Below, one piece after another: positions 8,514 to 18,080 of a DNA stretch of 64,000 nucleotides. A program made the translations under genes and the position numbers. The first letter of the stretch is position 1; each line of letters begins with the position of its first letter. Origin of the DNA: JAGXFP01 sp039714535 (GTDB taxonomy: Bacteria > Desulfobacterota > Desulfobulbia > Desulfobulbales > JAGXFP01); contig JBDLJC010000010.1 in NCBI GenBank assembly GCA_039714535.1, positions 19,298 to 83,297 of the forward strand, written 5' to 3'. The notes under the pieces are model-generated. The model was given only the letters and a program-made list of their open reading frames with translations. It searched no databases and was not told the DNA's origin.

Positions 8514-9581
8514 TTATTGAAGGGTCTTGAGGGCTTCAGCTTGAGAATGGGCAATCAAAGGCATGATAACATCATCGAGCTTGCCGATCATAATATCATC
8601 AAGCTTATAGAGAGTCAGGTTGATGCGATGATCGGTTAATCTGCCTTGGGGGAAGTTGTAAGTTCGGATCCGCTCGCTGCGATCTCCGGAACCAATCTGG
8701 CTTTTACGATCAGCGGAAATTTTATCATGCTGCTCACGCTCCATCGCATCCAGCAAACGGGCCTGCAAGACCTTGATGGCGGCAGCCTTGTTTTTATGTT
8801 GGGACTTTTCATCCTGACAGGTAGCGATAATACCGGTAGGCAGATGGGTGACCCTGACCCCGGAATCAGTGGTGTTAACACTCTGACCTCCCGGCCCGGA
8901 CGAACGGAAGACATCAAAACGCAACTCGTTGGGCGCAATATTCAACTCAACTTCCTCGGCCTCAGGAATAACCGCGACCGTTACCGCCGAAGTATGAATA
9001 CGGCCCTGGGTCTCCGTTGCCGGCACCCGCTGCACCCGGTGGACACCGGATTCATACTTGAGCTGGCTGTAGACCTTATCGCCCTTAATCAGAACGACTA
9101 TCTCCTTGAACCCCCCGATACCAATAGGGCTACTACTCATAACCTCAACCTTCCAGGACTTTGATTCCGCATAACGGCAATACATCCGGTAAAGGTCGCT
9201 GACAAAAAGAGCAGCCTCATCACCGCCGGTCCCAGCTCTGATTTCAAGAAGAATGTTCTTTTCGTCTTTGGGATCTCTGGGTAACAGCATGATTTGCAGT
9301 TCACCCTCAAGCTCTGCCAATCGATCATTGAGCACGACTATTTCACTCTTGACCAACTCCTGCATTTCCTCGTCCTCTTCTATTTTGAGAAGATCCTTGT
9401 TATCCAGGAGTTCTTGTTGGACCTGCTTATAGAGAGTGTAGAGTTCATGCAATTTGGTGACATGGGCATGCTCTTTGGCCAGGATCCGAAAGTCATTCTG
9501 GTTGGCCAACTGAGCGGGATCAGCGAGTTTTTGCTCCAACTCAAGAAGCTTTTCGCCAAGATTTTCAAAACGAGAGAACAT
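8514..9581 (-). CDS. prfA: Peptide chain release factor 1
   Basis: 355 residues, standard RF1 length. The discriminator PAT (187-189, in HRVQRVPATE) marks recognition of UAA/UAG rather than UGA. GGQ (231-233) is the peptidyl-tRNA hydrolysis motif. Because RF1 does not read UGA, it would not compete directly at the selenocysteine codon of the gene at 24195. prmC, which methylates the GGQ glutamine, follows in the same operon. Confidence 0.96.
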   Translation of the reverse strand: MFSRFENLGEKLLELEQKLADPAQLANQNDFRILAKEHAHVTKLHELYTLYKQVQQELLDNKDLLKIEEDEEMQELVKSEIVVLNDRLAELEGELQIMLLPRDPKDEKNILLEIRAGTGGDEAALFVSDLYRMYCRYAESKSWKVEVMSSSPIGIGGFKEIVVLIKGDKVYSQLKYESGVHRVQRVPATETQGRIHTSAVTVAVIPEAEEVELNIAPNELRFDVFRSSGPGGQSVNTTDSGVRVTHLPTGIIATCQDEKSQHKNKAAAIKVLQARLLDAMEREQHDKISADRKSQIGSGDRSERIRTYNFPQGRLTDHRINLTLYKLDDIMIGKLDDVIMPLIAHSQAEALKTLQ

Positions 9582-9728
9582 GATAGGATATAATAGGTTT
9601 GGGTAAAGTGTAACTGAAAATTAGAAAGGGGCAAAGCGAACCGTTTACAGCTCGCAACTGCCCCTTCTTAACAGCTTATTTAAGAAAACAGCCACGACAC
9701 GAGAATAACGCCTGGCCTGGTTCTCTTC

Positions 9729-9938
9729 TTATTTTTCCAAATGCTTTGCATATTTTTTATTGAATTTCTCAATACGCCCGGCGGTATCGATAAGTTTCTG
9801 CTTGCCGGTAAAAAAAGGATGGCAGGCAGAACAAATCTCGGTTTTGATCTCTGCTTCCACTGAACCCATCTCAATTTCATTACCACAACTACAACTAGCC
9901 TTAATCTGGTGGTATTCGGGATGTATACCTTCTTTCAT
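9729..9938 (-). CDS. rpmE: 50S ribosomal protein L31, zinc-binding (C+) form
   Basis: 69 residues starting MKEGIHPEYH, the conserved L31 N-terminus. The cysteines in SCSCGNEI and ICSACHPFFTGKQK make it the zinc-containing C+ paralogue. It lies between rho and prfA on the minus strand, a common order in this group. The C-terminal sequence GRIEKFNKKY is typical. Confidence 0.95.
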   Translation of the reverse strand: MKEGIHPEYHQIKASCSCGNEIEMGSVEAEIKTEICSACHPFFTGKQKLIDTAGRIEKFNKKYAKHLEK

Positions 9939-10097
9939 TATCTACGATCTCCAATTCTTCAAGTTGCAAATTCAAGGCACGGGCCTGCGACCCTGAGCCA
10001 GTATCTATCATATAAATATGAGCCGTCACTACAAGTGGGAACCGATGGAATATACCCTAATTTCTCTGTTTAGCAAGAAAATTTACAACCATCAACT

Positions 10098-11366
10098 TTA
10101 ACCGTTCATAGAGTCGAAAAACTCATTGTTAGTCTTGGTACGTTTCATTTTGTCCTTAAGAAAATCCATTGAGTCCATGGGATTCATGCTGGACAACAAT
10201 TTTCGCAGGATCCACATGCGATTCAGGACATCCGGTTTTAGCAACAATTCCTCTTTCCTGGTTCCGGAACGGTTCAGATCAATTGCCGGGAAAATCCTTT
10301 TATCGGCAAGCTTGCGGTCCAGAACAATTTCCATATTACCGGTCCCCTTAAACTCCTCGAAGATAACCTCGTCCATCCGGCTGCCGGTTTCAACCAAGGC
10401 CGAAGCAATAATGGTCAGACTGCCGCCTTCCTCGATATTACGGGCCGCACCGAAAAACCTTTTGGGACGATGCAACGCATTTGAATCAACACCGCCGGAA
10501 AGGATTTTACCGCTGGGCGGCACTACCGTATTGTAGGCCCTGGCCAGACGAGTGATACTGTCGAGGAGAATAACCACATCTTTTTTATGCTCAACCAGCC
10601 TTCTCGCTTTATTAATGACCATTTCCGCGACCTGAATGTGACGCTGGGGAGGCTCATCAAAAGTCGAACTAACGACTTCGGCGTCAACACTCCTGGCCAT
10701 GTCTGTGACTTCTTCCGGTCGTTCATCAATCAAAAGGACGATCAGGATAACCTCTTTATGGTTCTCGACAATACTATTGGCAATATCCTTGATCAGCACC
10801 GTTTTACCCGATCTCGGCGGTGCAACGATCAGACCGCGCTGCCCTTTACCGATTGGCGAGACAATGTCCATGATCCGCATAGACAAATTACCACCTTTTT
10901 TAGCCGCCTTTCTTTCAAGTCTAATGGGCTCTTCGGGATGCAGTGGAGTAAGATTAGTAAAGAGAGTTTTGTCCCTGGCCTTCCCGGGAGGATCGAAATT
11001 AACTGAATCAACCTTGAGTAAGGCAAAGTATCTCTCCCCTTCTTTGGGAGATCTAATCGGTCCCTCAACAGTATCACCGGTCATCAGATTAAGACGTCTG
11101 ATTTGCGAAGGCGAAACATATATATCGTCAGGACCAGGCAGATAATTATAGTCCGGCGCCCGGAGAAAACCAAACCCATCGGGGAGAATTTCAAGAACGC
11201 CGCTACCCCGGTTGGTACCGTTCTTCTCAGCTATGGCAGCCTGGGCTTTGACAATGGCGAAGATCAATTCCTGCTTACGCAGGCCACTGAATCCCTCAAC
11301 CTTATAGTCCTTAGCCATTTTGGTTAGTTCGTTGATTTTGAGCAGTTTTAACTCGGACAAATTCAT
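10098..11366 (-). CDS. rho: Transcription termination factor Rho
   Basis: 422 residues. The N-terminal Rho_N helix-extended domain spans about 1-45, the cold-shock-like RNA-binding domain about 55-125 (EILPDGFGFLR), and the RecA-like motor begins near 165 with the P-loop APPRSGKT (182-189). Walker B is DVVILLDSITRLARAYN. Rho is a hexameric RNA helicase that stops untranslated transcripts. It heads the minus-strand operon through murA. It has no insertion domain of the kind seen in actinobacterial Rho. Confidence 0.97.
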   Translation of the reverse strand: MNLSELKLLKINELTKMAKDYKVEGFSGLRKQELIFAIVKAQAAIAEKNGTNRGSGVLEILPDGFGFLRAPDYNYLPGPDDIYVSPSQIRRLNLMTGDTVEGPIRSPKEGERYFALLKVDSVNFDPPGKARDKTLFTNLTPLHPEEPIRLERKAAKKGGNLSMRIMDIVSPIGKGQRGLIVAPPRSGKTVLIKDIANSIVENHKEVILIVLLIDERPEEVTDMARSVDAEVVSSTFDEPPQRHIQVAEMVINKARRLVEHKKDVVILLDSITRLARAYNTVVPPSGKILSGGVDSNALHRPKRFFGAARNIEEGGSLTIIASALVETGSRMDEVIFEEFKGTGNMEIVLDRKLADKRIFPAIDLNRSGTRKEELLLKPDVLNRMWILRKLLSSMNPMDSMDFLKDKMKRTKTNNEFFDSMNG

Positions 11367-11799
11367 TAAAAGATATCTCCTGATTACAATATATATGGTG
11401 CTTTTTTATTCTTGAATGAATCAACTGACACAACAAATATCTCAATCAAAGGTTTTGTTATGCAATTAAACTAAAAAATCGAACTATTGGGATTTTTTAA
11501 AAAAGGAACCTGTGACAGGAATTTTGATTTGGGATATTTATCGAAAAATACGAGATAGACCTTCAGCTTCTCTAAATGTGACCAACTTTGGGGATTGTTC
11601 GATTCAAGAAATCGATTAAGCAACGATCTGAGTCTATTAGCTAAGGGATTTACTGTCAAGTGTTTTTATAACGCCGGTCAATTGAAGCTGCAGCCCATCA
11701 TCTGATCCGTAAGATCTTATCTGCTCGATTGCACGCAATCTTTCCGTATGTTATTAAATAGTGAATAGTCAACATTCCCCATTCAGGATTATATAGATC
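11367..11799. other. Divergent intergenic region between rho and the SUMF1-like gene
   Basis: 433 bp, AT-rich. It must hold the rho leader and promoter on the minus strand and the promoter for the gene at 11800. The only reading frame of note (11471-11659, minus, 62 codons) has no ribosome site and no recognisable family. A short palindrome CCTGTGACAGG is present near 11508. No confident promoter or RNA was identified. Confidence 0.5.
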
Positions 11800-12726
11800 A
11801 TGAAACCGGCTCAATTAACCATATCACTAATGATAGTAATTGGACTCACACCCTGCCTGAGCCTCGCCGCCAATCCCCCCTTACCGACACCGGGACAGGC
11901 AAAAACCGAAATCTGGACCGAACCAACTACAGGCATGAAATTTGTCTGGATTGAGGAAGGATGTTTTCAAATGGGGCAACTCCCCTTGGAAACCCGCCTG
12001 CTAAAAAGAGAAGTTGGCGAGTATGAGTACAAAAAATATTATGCCGATGAACTGCCCCGCCATAAAGTATGCCTCAACGGATTCTGGATGGGCGTCACCG
12101 AAGTAACCCAAAAAGAGTGGGTCAAGATAATGGGGTTCAACCCCGCCCATTTCAACACGGACGAGAATTTTCCGGTCGACACGGTCTCCTGGGAAGACGC
12201 CAATAACTTCATCGGTAAACTCAACAAGAAAAACAAATCAACTGAATTTAGGCTGCCAACTGAAGCTGAATGGGAGTTCGCGACCCGTGGCAACACAGAA
12301 GACGCCATGTACTTTACCGGCAACAGCATAACTCCGAAACAGGCCAACTTCAACGGCAGCATCGCTTTCGGCCTGAACCTCCGCGAGGAGTACCGGAAAA
12401 GTCCTGTCGCGGCCGACAGTTTCGCCCCCAACCCTTTCGGACTATATAATATGCACGGTAATGTCTGGGAGTGGTGCAACGACTGGTATGGAGAAAATTA
12501 CTACGCAGACAGCCCGGTTAAAAACCCATCCGGACCCAAGCAAGGTGATATGCGGGTACTTAGAGGTGGCTCATGGTTCCGGTATTCCGGCCATATTCGC
12601 TCAGCCACCAGATACAAAAACAAACCTACCGGCCAATACGCCGACACCGGTTTTAGAGTTGTCAAATCGCAAGCACATGCGGTTGAAGAATCAACCGACA
12701 AGTTTATTTTCAGCCCTGATTTTTAA
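11800..12726 (+). CDS. Exported SUMF1/FGE-sulfatase-domain protein without catalytic cysteines
   Basis: 308 residues with a signal peptide (hydrophobic about 5-23, cut near LAA). The domain begins near TGMKFVWIEEGCFQMG and shows the family landmarks HKVCLNGFWMGVTEVTQKEW, FRLPTEAEWEFATRG, NMHGNVWEWCNDWYG and RVLRGGSWF...TGFRVV. True formylglycine-generating enzymes carry a redox cysteine pair in the last part; here that stretch (GGSWFRYSGHIRSATRYKN) has none. So it is probably a structural or binding member of the family rather than an FGE. Target unknown. Confidence 0.8.
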   Translation: MKPAQLTISLMIVIGLTPCLSLAANPPLPTPGQAKTEIWTEPTTGMKFVWIEEGCFQMGQLPLETRLLKREVGEYEYKKYYADELPRHKVCLNGFWMGVTEVTQKEWVKIMGFNPAHFNTDENFPVDTVSWEDANNFIGKLNKKNKSTEFRLPTEAEWEFATRGNTEDAMYFTGNSITPKQANFNGSIAFGLNLREEYRKSPVAADSFAPNPFGLYNMHGNVWEWCNDWYGENYYADSPVKNPSGPKQGDMRVLRGGSWFRYSGHIRSATRYKNKPTGQYADTGFRVVKSQAHAVEESTDKFIFSPDF

Positions 12727-12795
12727 ACCGACAACACCTGAGAAAACCCCGCCAAAAAAAAGATTCTGCGATTAACCACAAAATCCTGATATTAC

Positions 12796-12871
<76 letters not shown>

Positions 12872-13324
12872 CCCCATAAAAGCATTCAAAATACAATACA
12901 CCTCTCAACAAATTCTAATTTTTCCTATCGGCGAAATCTAGGGATCATCTTAGGCCTTTAAATCTACATTTTGTGTGCCTATCGACGAGGGCAGAACATA
13001 CCCGACAATTTTTATTCCCTCAACAAAAAATCCTTTGGTGCAGTTTGTCTCTAGCTTGAAATGAAATAATTTGGCACCAGGCAAACTCGTTTACCTGGTC
13101 GAGCGCACAACAGGAGAAGGAGTAAAAAAACTGCAAAATGGGTAAACCCAGGAGACAGAGGGCACATAAAATCCCCTCCTCGGGTAACATCATAATCAAT
13201 CAGGGTAAGCATTTATGGCCAATCCAACTATAGTGTTTCCTTGACCTTCAATCATCATGAAGGTTAAGATGCCGTAGAATCAAGCCAACTGTCTTGTCTT
13301 TAAAAAAGATTCAGAGAATACCAA
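12872..13324 (+). other. Leader region with three successive hairpins upstream of the GGDEF-EAL gene
   Basis: This 453-bp gap has no coding frame. On the plus strand three stems follow one another: ACCAGG (13076-13081) with CCTGGT (13094-13099), TGGGT (13139-13143) with ACCCA (13146-13150), and GAGGG (13158-13162) with CCCTC (13174-13178). No known riboswitch consensus, including the c-di-GMP GEMM motifs, could be matched with confidence. It may be a structured leader of the c-di-GMP gene that starts 147 bp further on. Confidence 0.35.
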
Positions 13325-14941
13325 TTGAAATTATTATCTCTTATTTTTGTCTATATGGGCGCTTTTTTGTTGATGACCGCCCTGTTCCCAACCAAAAAGC
13401 TTTGCGACCAAAAACACCACGCCACCAAGGCATGGCGTGTTCTTGGCGTCCTTATCATCGGATTCCTGATCGTTTATGGGGCATACGGTGTTTACCTGCT
13501 CAAGGGCGGAGCCTATCTCTTTGATTTGCTTGTCGCCATACTCATGTTCAGCGGCGGTATATTTGTCTTTGCCGTTGTCAAGCTGGCCCAGATTTCTATC
13601 AATAAACTTTCAATAATGGCCGACAAAGAGCGACATCGCTCAATGCATGATGAGCTTACCGGTCTGCCAAACCAGAACTATTTCCACGACAAGGTCCATG
13701 CGGCATCTAGCAGAGCCGATAATATCAAAAAAACTTTCGTGCTTATTTTAATTGATATAAATCGTTTCAAAGAGATCAACTCATCCCTTGGTCATTTTTA
13801 TGGCGACTTTATTCTGCAACAGATTTCTTCCCGAATAAAGGACTCGATCAGAAACTCTGATTCTCTGGCGCGCTGGGGAGGAGACAAATTTGCTATTCTA
13901 CTACCGGACACAAACCTTAAAACGGCTATTGCAATATCGAACACTATTACCGCCAACATTACCCAACCCTTTAAAATTGAAGAGAACAATATATCTATTG
14001 AAACAAGCCATGGCATAGCTGTCTTCCCCGAGCATGGCGAAGAACCAGACAAGTTGATGCAGAGCGCGCATATAGCATTGTACGAAGCTCAAAAGAACCA
14101 TGTAAACTATTCAATATTTGATGCGGAGCGGCACCATTCCCCTTTTAAGAAGATGATCATGGTCAGTGAGTTGCGTAATGCCATGAATAATGGCGACCTG
14201 CTTTTGTTCTTCCAGCCGCAGATTTCGGTAATCAACGGCAAATTAAATGGAGCTGAGGCCCTAATCCGGTGGCAACATCCGGAGAAAGGCCTTATCACCC
14301 CCGATTATTTTATCGATGTGATTGAACAAACCGATTTAAGTAAAACACTGGTCATCTGGGTTCTCGAAAAGGCTTTAAAACACCAGAAGGAATGGCAGGG
14401 ACATGGTCTCGACATCAATGTCTCGGTAAACCTATCGGTAAAGAACCTGCACGACTACGAATTCCCGGCTGAGGTAAAAAAACTTCTTGATAAATGGCAG
14501 ACCAACCCAAACCGCATCACCTTGGAAATAACCGAAAGCGGTCTTATGGTTGACCCGAGTCGGGTCACCAAAGTCGTTTCCGAATTAAAAGGATCAGGGT
14601 TCAACCTATCAATAGACGACTTCGGTACCGGTTACTCTTCACTGGCCTATCTTCGTAAATTCCCAGCCCGCGAAATCAAAATTGATAAATCATTCGTTCT
14701 TGACATGCTGAACAATGAAGATAGCGCCATAATAGTCAAATCGACTATTGATTTGGCCCACAACATAGGTCGATTGGTCGTTGCGGAAGGGGTTGAAAAT
14801 CACGACACCCACGTCCTGCTAAAACGATTCGGCTGTGATTTCCTCCAGGGGTTTTTATTCAGTAAGGCTTTACCAGCGGATGAATTTCTGAAATGGCACC
14901 ACCAATACACCAGCAACCTTACGAAAAAGGCAACACACTGA
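13325..14941 (+). CDS. Membrane GGDEF-EAL protein; degenerate cyclase, likely active c-di-GMP phosphodiesterase
   Basis: 538 residues. Two or three membrane helices occupy about 1-90, followed by a GGDEF domain (about 110-270) and an EAL domain (about 285-530). The cyclase signature reads RWGGDKF instead of GG(D/E)EF, so Lys replaces a metal-binding Glu and cyclase activity is doubtful. The EAL domain keeps EALIRW, EITESG, DDFGTGYSSL, KIDKSFV and EGVEN, so hydrolysis of c-di-GMP is likely. The frame opens with TTG at 13325; an in-frame ATG at 13355 is an alternative that shortens the first helix. A PilZ effector gene (frameshifted) is at the far end of the window. Confidence 0.88.
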   Translation: MKLLSLIFVYMGAFLLMTALFPTKKLCDQKHHATKAWRVLGVLIIGFLIVYGAYGVYLLKGGAYLFDLLVAILMFSGGIFVFAVVKLAQISINKLSIMADKERHRSMHDELTGLPNQNYFHDKVHAASSRADNIKKTFVLILIDINRFKEINSSLGHFYGDFILQQISSRIKDSIRNSDSLARWGGDKFAILLPDTNLKTAIAISNTITANITQPFKIEENNISIETSHGIAVFPEHGEEPDKLMQSAHIALYEAQKNHVNYSIFDAERHHSPFKKMIMVSELRNAMNNGDLLLFFQPQISVINGKLNGAEALIRWQHPEKGLITPDYFIDVIEQTDLSKTLVIWVLEKALKHQKEWQGHGLDINVSVNLSVKNLHDYEFPAEVKKLLDKWQTNPNRITLEITESGLMVDPSRVTKVVSELKGSGFNLSIDDFGTGYSSLAYLRKFPAREIKIDKSFVLDMLNNEDSAIIVKSTIDLAHNIGRLVVAEGVENHDTHVLLKRFGCDFLQGFLFSKALPADEFLKWHHQYTSNLTKKATH

Positions 14942-15125
14942 TTAAACACTAAGCATCAACTATCTACTGACTTTTCCACATACGAGCAAACTGCCGTTAC
15001 CGCTAGATATGACAGTGGTTTTAGCCAGAAAGAACTTTTGGGAAAACATCGGCAAATCATCTTAAAAAACGCAGATCTAGTTAAGACCGGCACACTGAAC
15101 AACCTATTCACAACAGGCAAAATTA

Positions 15126-16145
15126 TCAGCACTTCCAACCTTGAAAAACACTATCCTCTATGGCAGGAAGATTGAGTTTCTCGACTTTCTCCTCCCCCGC
15201 TTGCCACCATTGCACATTAGCGTTCTTACGCCCCTCCCCTTTCCTACTGAACCTCTTGATCAATCCGACCGCAGCTTCAATGTCTTTTGTGTCCCCGGAG
15301 CGCCTTAGAATAGCCGACGGCCCGGGCCAATCCTCCGTCATCGCCAACAACACATCTCCCGCTTGCTGCAAGGTCAGGAGCAAATCATTTTCAACTTCAT
15401 TACGGCCAACAACCAGCCAGCCGCCGCCCGGCAAAAGAAACTGCCTGCCAACCATCAGCAAACGGATATCGGCCGTTACAACCGCATCGTGTTCTTCATA
15501 AAACCGTCTCACCCTGACAGCTTTGTTCGGGTCGGTCAAAACACATCCCCCGGCCGGACTGGGGTAATCCTCAATCCCAAATGAAGCCGCCAGAGCCATC
15601 TGGGGTTGGCGGGTCCGCCCACTGAAAGCCAAAAGTCTCTGCCGATCCACCCAACCTTCTTTTTCCGGCAGGGTCTCGACAAGGTTCAAGGCACACAAGG
15701 GCCGCAACAGAATTTCGTCACAACCACTATCTTTTTCAATTATCCGCAGGGTATCGCGCCGTTGCGACATGGGCCGCTGCCCGATAACCTCACCCGAGAT
15801 CAAAAAAGAAGCGCCCAGCTCAGCCAACATAGCCCGGGACTCCGAGGCAATCAGAATTTTACAGTCAACACAGGGGTTGAAATTCTTGCCATAGCCGTGG
15901 GCCGGCTTGCGGAGCATTTCAAGATATTTGTCACTTACGTCCCTTAGCTGGACATCAATTCCGTACTTATCGGCAACCTCTTGCCGATATTCGGCCTCAC
16001 GGCTCAAAAGTTCATAGCCGAAAAAAGGCGTAACAAAGCGAACCGCCTTTACCTCAATGCCCTGGGCCATAATCAGCCTGCAGGCCAGGATACTATCAAG
16101 CCCCCCGGAAAATAGGGCCACGGCTGTCACTGACCGACCAGACAT
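15126..16145 (-). CDS. PP-loop ATP-pyrophosphatase, ThiI/MnmA-like RNA thiolation protein
   Basis: 339 residues. SGGLDS (13-18) is the PP-loop that adenylates a substrate. The pair CVDC (91-94) in NFNPCVDCKILI resembles the cysteines that handle sulfur or an Fe-S cluster in tRNA thiolases. SPAGGCVLTD near 210 is a further conserved segment. The protein lacks the THUMP domain of ThiI and is often labelled a thiouridylase; the modified base is unknown. Its ATG is only 2 bases after the recN stop, implying co-transcription. Confidence 0.7.
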   Translation of the reverse strand: MSGRSVTAVALFSGGLDSILACRLIMAQGIEVKAVRFVTPFFGYELLSREAEYRQEVADKYGIDVQLRDVSDKYLEMLRKPAHGYGKNFNPCVDCKILIASESRAMLAELGASFLISGEVIGQRPMSQRRDTLRIIEKDSGCDEILLRPLCALNLVETLPEKEGWVDRQRLLAFSGRTRQPQMALAASFGIEDYPSPAGGCVLTDPNKAVRVRRFYEEHDAVVTADIRLLMVGRQFLLPGGGWLVVGRNEVENDLLLTLQQAGDVLLAMTEDWPGPSAILRRSGDTKDIEAAVGLIKRFSRKGEGRKNANVQWWQAGEEKVEKLNLPAIEDSVFQGWKC

Positions 16146-16147
16146 TA

Positions 16148-17818
16148 TTATTTGTTTCTCCTGATCAGTTCCGAGACATATTCTCTGGTTTTTTCGGTGA
16201 CCGATTCGCCGTCCAGCATTCTGGCCAATTCTTCGACCCGCATATCGTCAGACAATTGCTCAATGGTCGTATGGGTCCTGTTGCCGGCAACATTCTTGCT
16301 TACCGTAAAATGGACTGCGGCAAAAGAGGCAATTTGGGGCAGATGGGTAATGCAGAGGACCTGATGATGCCCGGATAATTCCTTTATCTTGCGGGCCACC
16401 GCTTCCGCCGCCTTACCGCTGATCCCGGCATCAATCTCATCAAAGATTACCGTGTCCACCAGATCGTGGCGGGCCAGAATACATTTGAGGGCCAGCATCA
16501 ACCGGGAAAGTTCTCCACCAGAGGCCACCTTGGCCATGGCTTGCAAAGGCTCGCCGGGATTGGCCGAGAACATAAACTCAGGATGGTCCCAACCTTTGCG
16601 GGTCATGGAATCGGCAGACTTCTCACCGCGATCAGCGAAACATATATCGAAGACCGCATTCTCCAAACAGAGGAACTGCAATTCATCACGCACCGCACCC
16701 GCAAGTTTTTCCGCAGTACTTAATCTCGCGATAGATAATGCCCCACCCTTTTTTTCAAGCTCCCCGGTCAAGCTTTGCAACTCAACGGCCATGGCCGCCA
16801 ACTTCTGATCCATTTCGGTCAAGTCCTGAAGTTCTTTGCCTGATCGTTGGCCAAAAGCCACAACATCCTCAAGGGTCGGGCCGTATTTCCTTTTCAACTG
16901 CTGGAGAAGATCTATTCTGGCCGTAATCTCGTCAAGCCGGCCGGGATCAGCAACAATATTATCCAGATAATCCCGAAGTTGCCGGGCCGCTTCTTCAAGC
17001 TGATAACTATAACCGGCAACTTCCTCAGATAATTTTTCCAGAGTGCCGTCAAAGAAAGCCATCTTAGCAAGATCACCACGAACCCCGGCCAGTGCATCAG
17101 TTACCTGACTACCCAGAACTCCGTAACTACTTCGGCCCAGACGCTTCAAATCTTCACCGGCCCGCAACCTGGCCTTTACCTGCTCAAGTTCTTCGTCCTC
17201 CCCCGGCACGATTGCGGCCTCATCTATCTCCCGACATTGAAAGATCAGAAAATCACGGCGCTGCTCCTTATCTCTTTCCTTTTCCTGAAGCTGGAGATAT
17301 TCGTCACGCATGGCCGTCCAGCGATCATATATCTCAGCCAATTCCAGACGTTTGGCCATCAGGCCGCCAAAACCATCGACAAAATCGAGATGAAATGACG
17401 AATTGAGTAGTTGCTGATGATCGTGCTGACTGGCAACCGAAATCAGATTCTCCGTTACCTTACTAACCACCCGACCAGTGGCCAAACCACCGTTAACATA
17501 ATAACGGCTACTGCCTTTGGCCGAGATGATCCGCTTAACAATAACCATCCCGTCTTCACTCTCAAATCCTTGCTCCCGAAGCATTGCCAGCACCGGCACA
17601 TTTGGGCCACACTCGAAAAGAGCCTCGACCACCGCCGTATCGGCGCCACTCCTCACCCAGGACCGGGCAGCCTTTTTCCCATACAGCAGATTTATCGATT
17701 GCAGGATTATCGACTTTCCGGCTCCGGTCTCACCGGTCAACACCGACAAACCGGCGCCAAATTCAATTAAAAGCTCCGAAATCAAAGCCAGATTAGTTAT
17801 TTTAAGTTCTTTGAGCAT
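16148..17818 (-). CDS. recN: DNA repair ATPase RecN
   Basis: SMC-like repair protein that acts on double-strand breaks. From the preferred start (ATG at 17816-17818, giving MLKELKITNLALI) it has 556 residues. Walker A is GETGAGKS near 31-38, coiled-coil arms run through the centre, and the C-terminal half has SGGELSRLMLALK and the Walker B VIFDEIDAGISG. The frame is open 15 codons further upstream, but the family start fits 17818. It is the upstream partner of the PP-loop gene. Confidence 0.93.
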   Translation of the reverse strand: MLKELKITNLALISELLIEFGAGLSVLTGETGAGKSIILQSINLLYGKKAARSWVRSGADTAVVEALFECGPNVPVLAMLREQGFESEDGMVIVKRIISAKGSSRYYVNGGLATGRVVSKVTENLISVASQHDHQQLLNSSFHLDFVDGFGGLMAKRLELAEIYDRWTAMRDEYLQLQEKERDKEQRRDFLIFQCREIDEAAIVPGEDEELEQVKARLRAGEDLKRLGRSSYGVLGSQVTDALAGVRGDLAKMAFFDGTLEKLSEEVAGYSYQLEEAARQLRDYLDNIVADPGRLDEITARIDLLQQLKRKYGPTLEDVVAFGQRSGKELQDLTEMDQKLAAMAVELQSLTGELEKKGGALSIARLSTAEKLAGAVRDELQFLCLENAVFDICFADRGEKSADSMTRKGWDHPEFMFSANPGEPLQAMAKVASGGELSRLMLALKCILARHDLVDTVIFDEIDAGISGKAAEAVARKIKELSGHHQVLCITHLPQIASFAAVHFTVSKNVAGNRTHTTIEQLSDDMRVEELARMLDGESVTEKTREYVSELIRRNK

Positions 17819-17889
17819 GGCTTCTCTTTTAACCCTTATCCTATATAGATTGCAAGATACCAACGATTGACTGGGCGTATATTAACAGG

Positions 17890-17910
17890 TATCATCATCA
17901 AATGATGATA
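17890..17910. promoter_or_regulatory. Perfect 9-bp inverted repeat between recN and the M48 protease
   Basis: TATCATCAT (17890-17898) and ATGATGATA (17902-17910) form a perfect dyad around CAA, about 70 bp before recN and 170 bp before the protease gene. It lies in a divergent promoter region and has the size of a regulator operator. It does not match the classic E. coli LexA box. No U-tract follows, so it is not a terminator. Confidence 0.4.
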
Positions 17911-18080
17911 AATAGAGATCTGGGCGACCGAAACGCTCCAGAACAACAAATGTTTTCTCCATCTATTTGTTTACTACATGACAGACAATCTTCATTGTAG
18001 TTTTTTCTATAATTTTTCAAACTAAAAGAAATTTAAAGGCGTTTATTCCCCTGCCCATATACTACAGACAGACACTTATT

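Noticed and set aside
11471..11659. 62-codon minus-strand frame upstream of rho, as a possible rho leader peptide
   Set aside because: No ribosome site, no resemblance to a known leader peptide, and low-complexity AT-driven composition.
11800..12726. Active formylglycine-generating enzyme
   Set aside because: The redox cysteine pair of true FGE is missing in the C-terminal motif, and no sulfatase is nearby.
12960..13200. c-di-GMP (GEMM) riboswitch upstream of the GGDEF-EAL gene
   Set aside because: GGCAAAC-like words occur, but the conserved core and tetraloop-receptor pattern could not be laid out, so only hairpins are reported.
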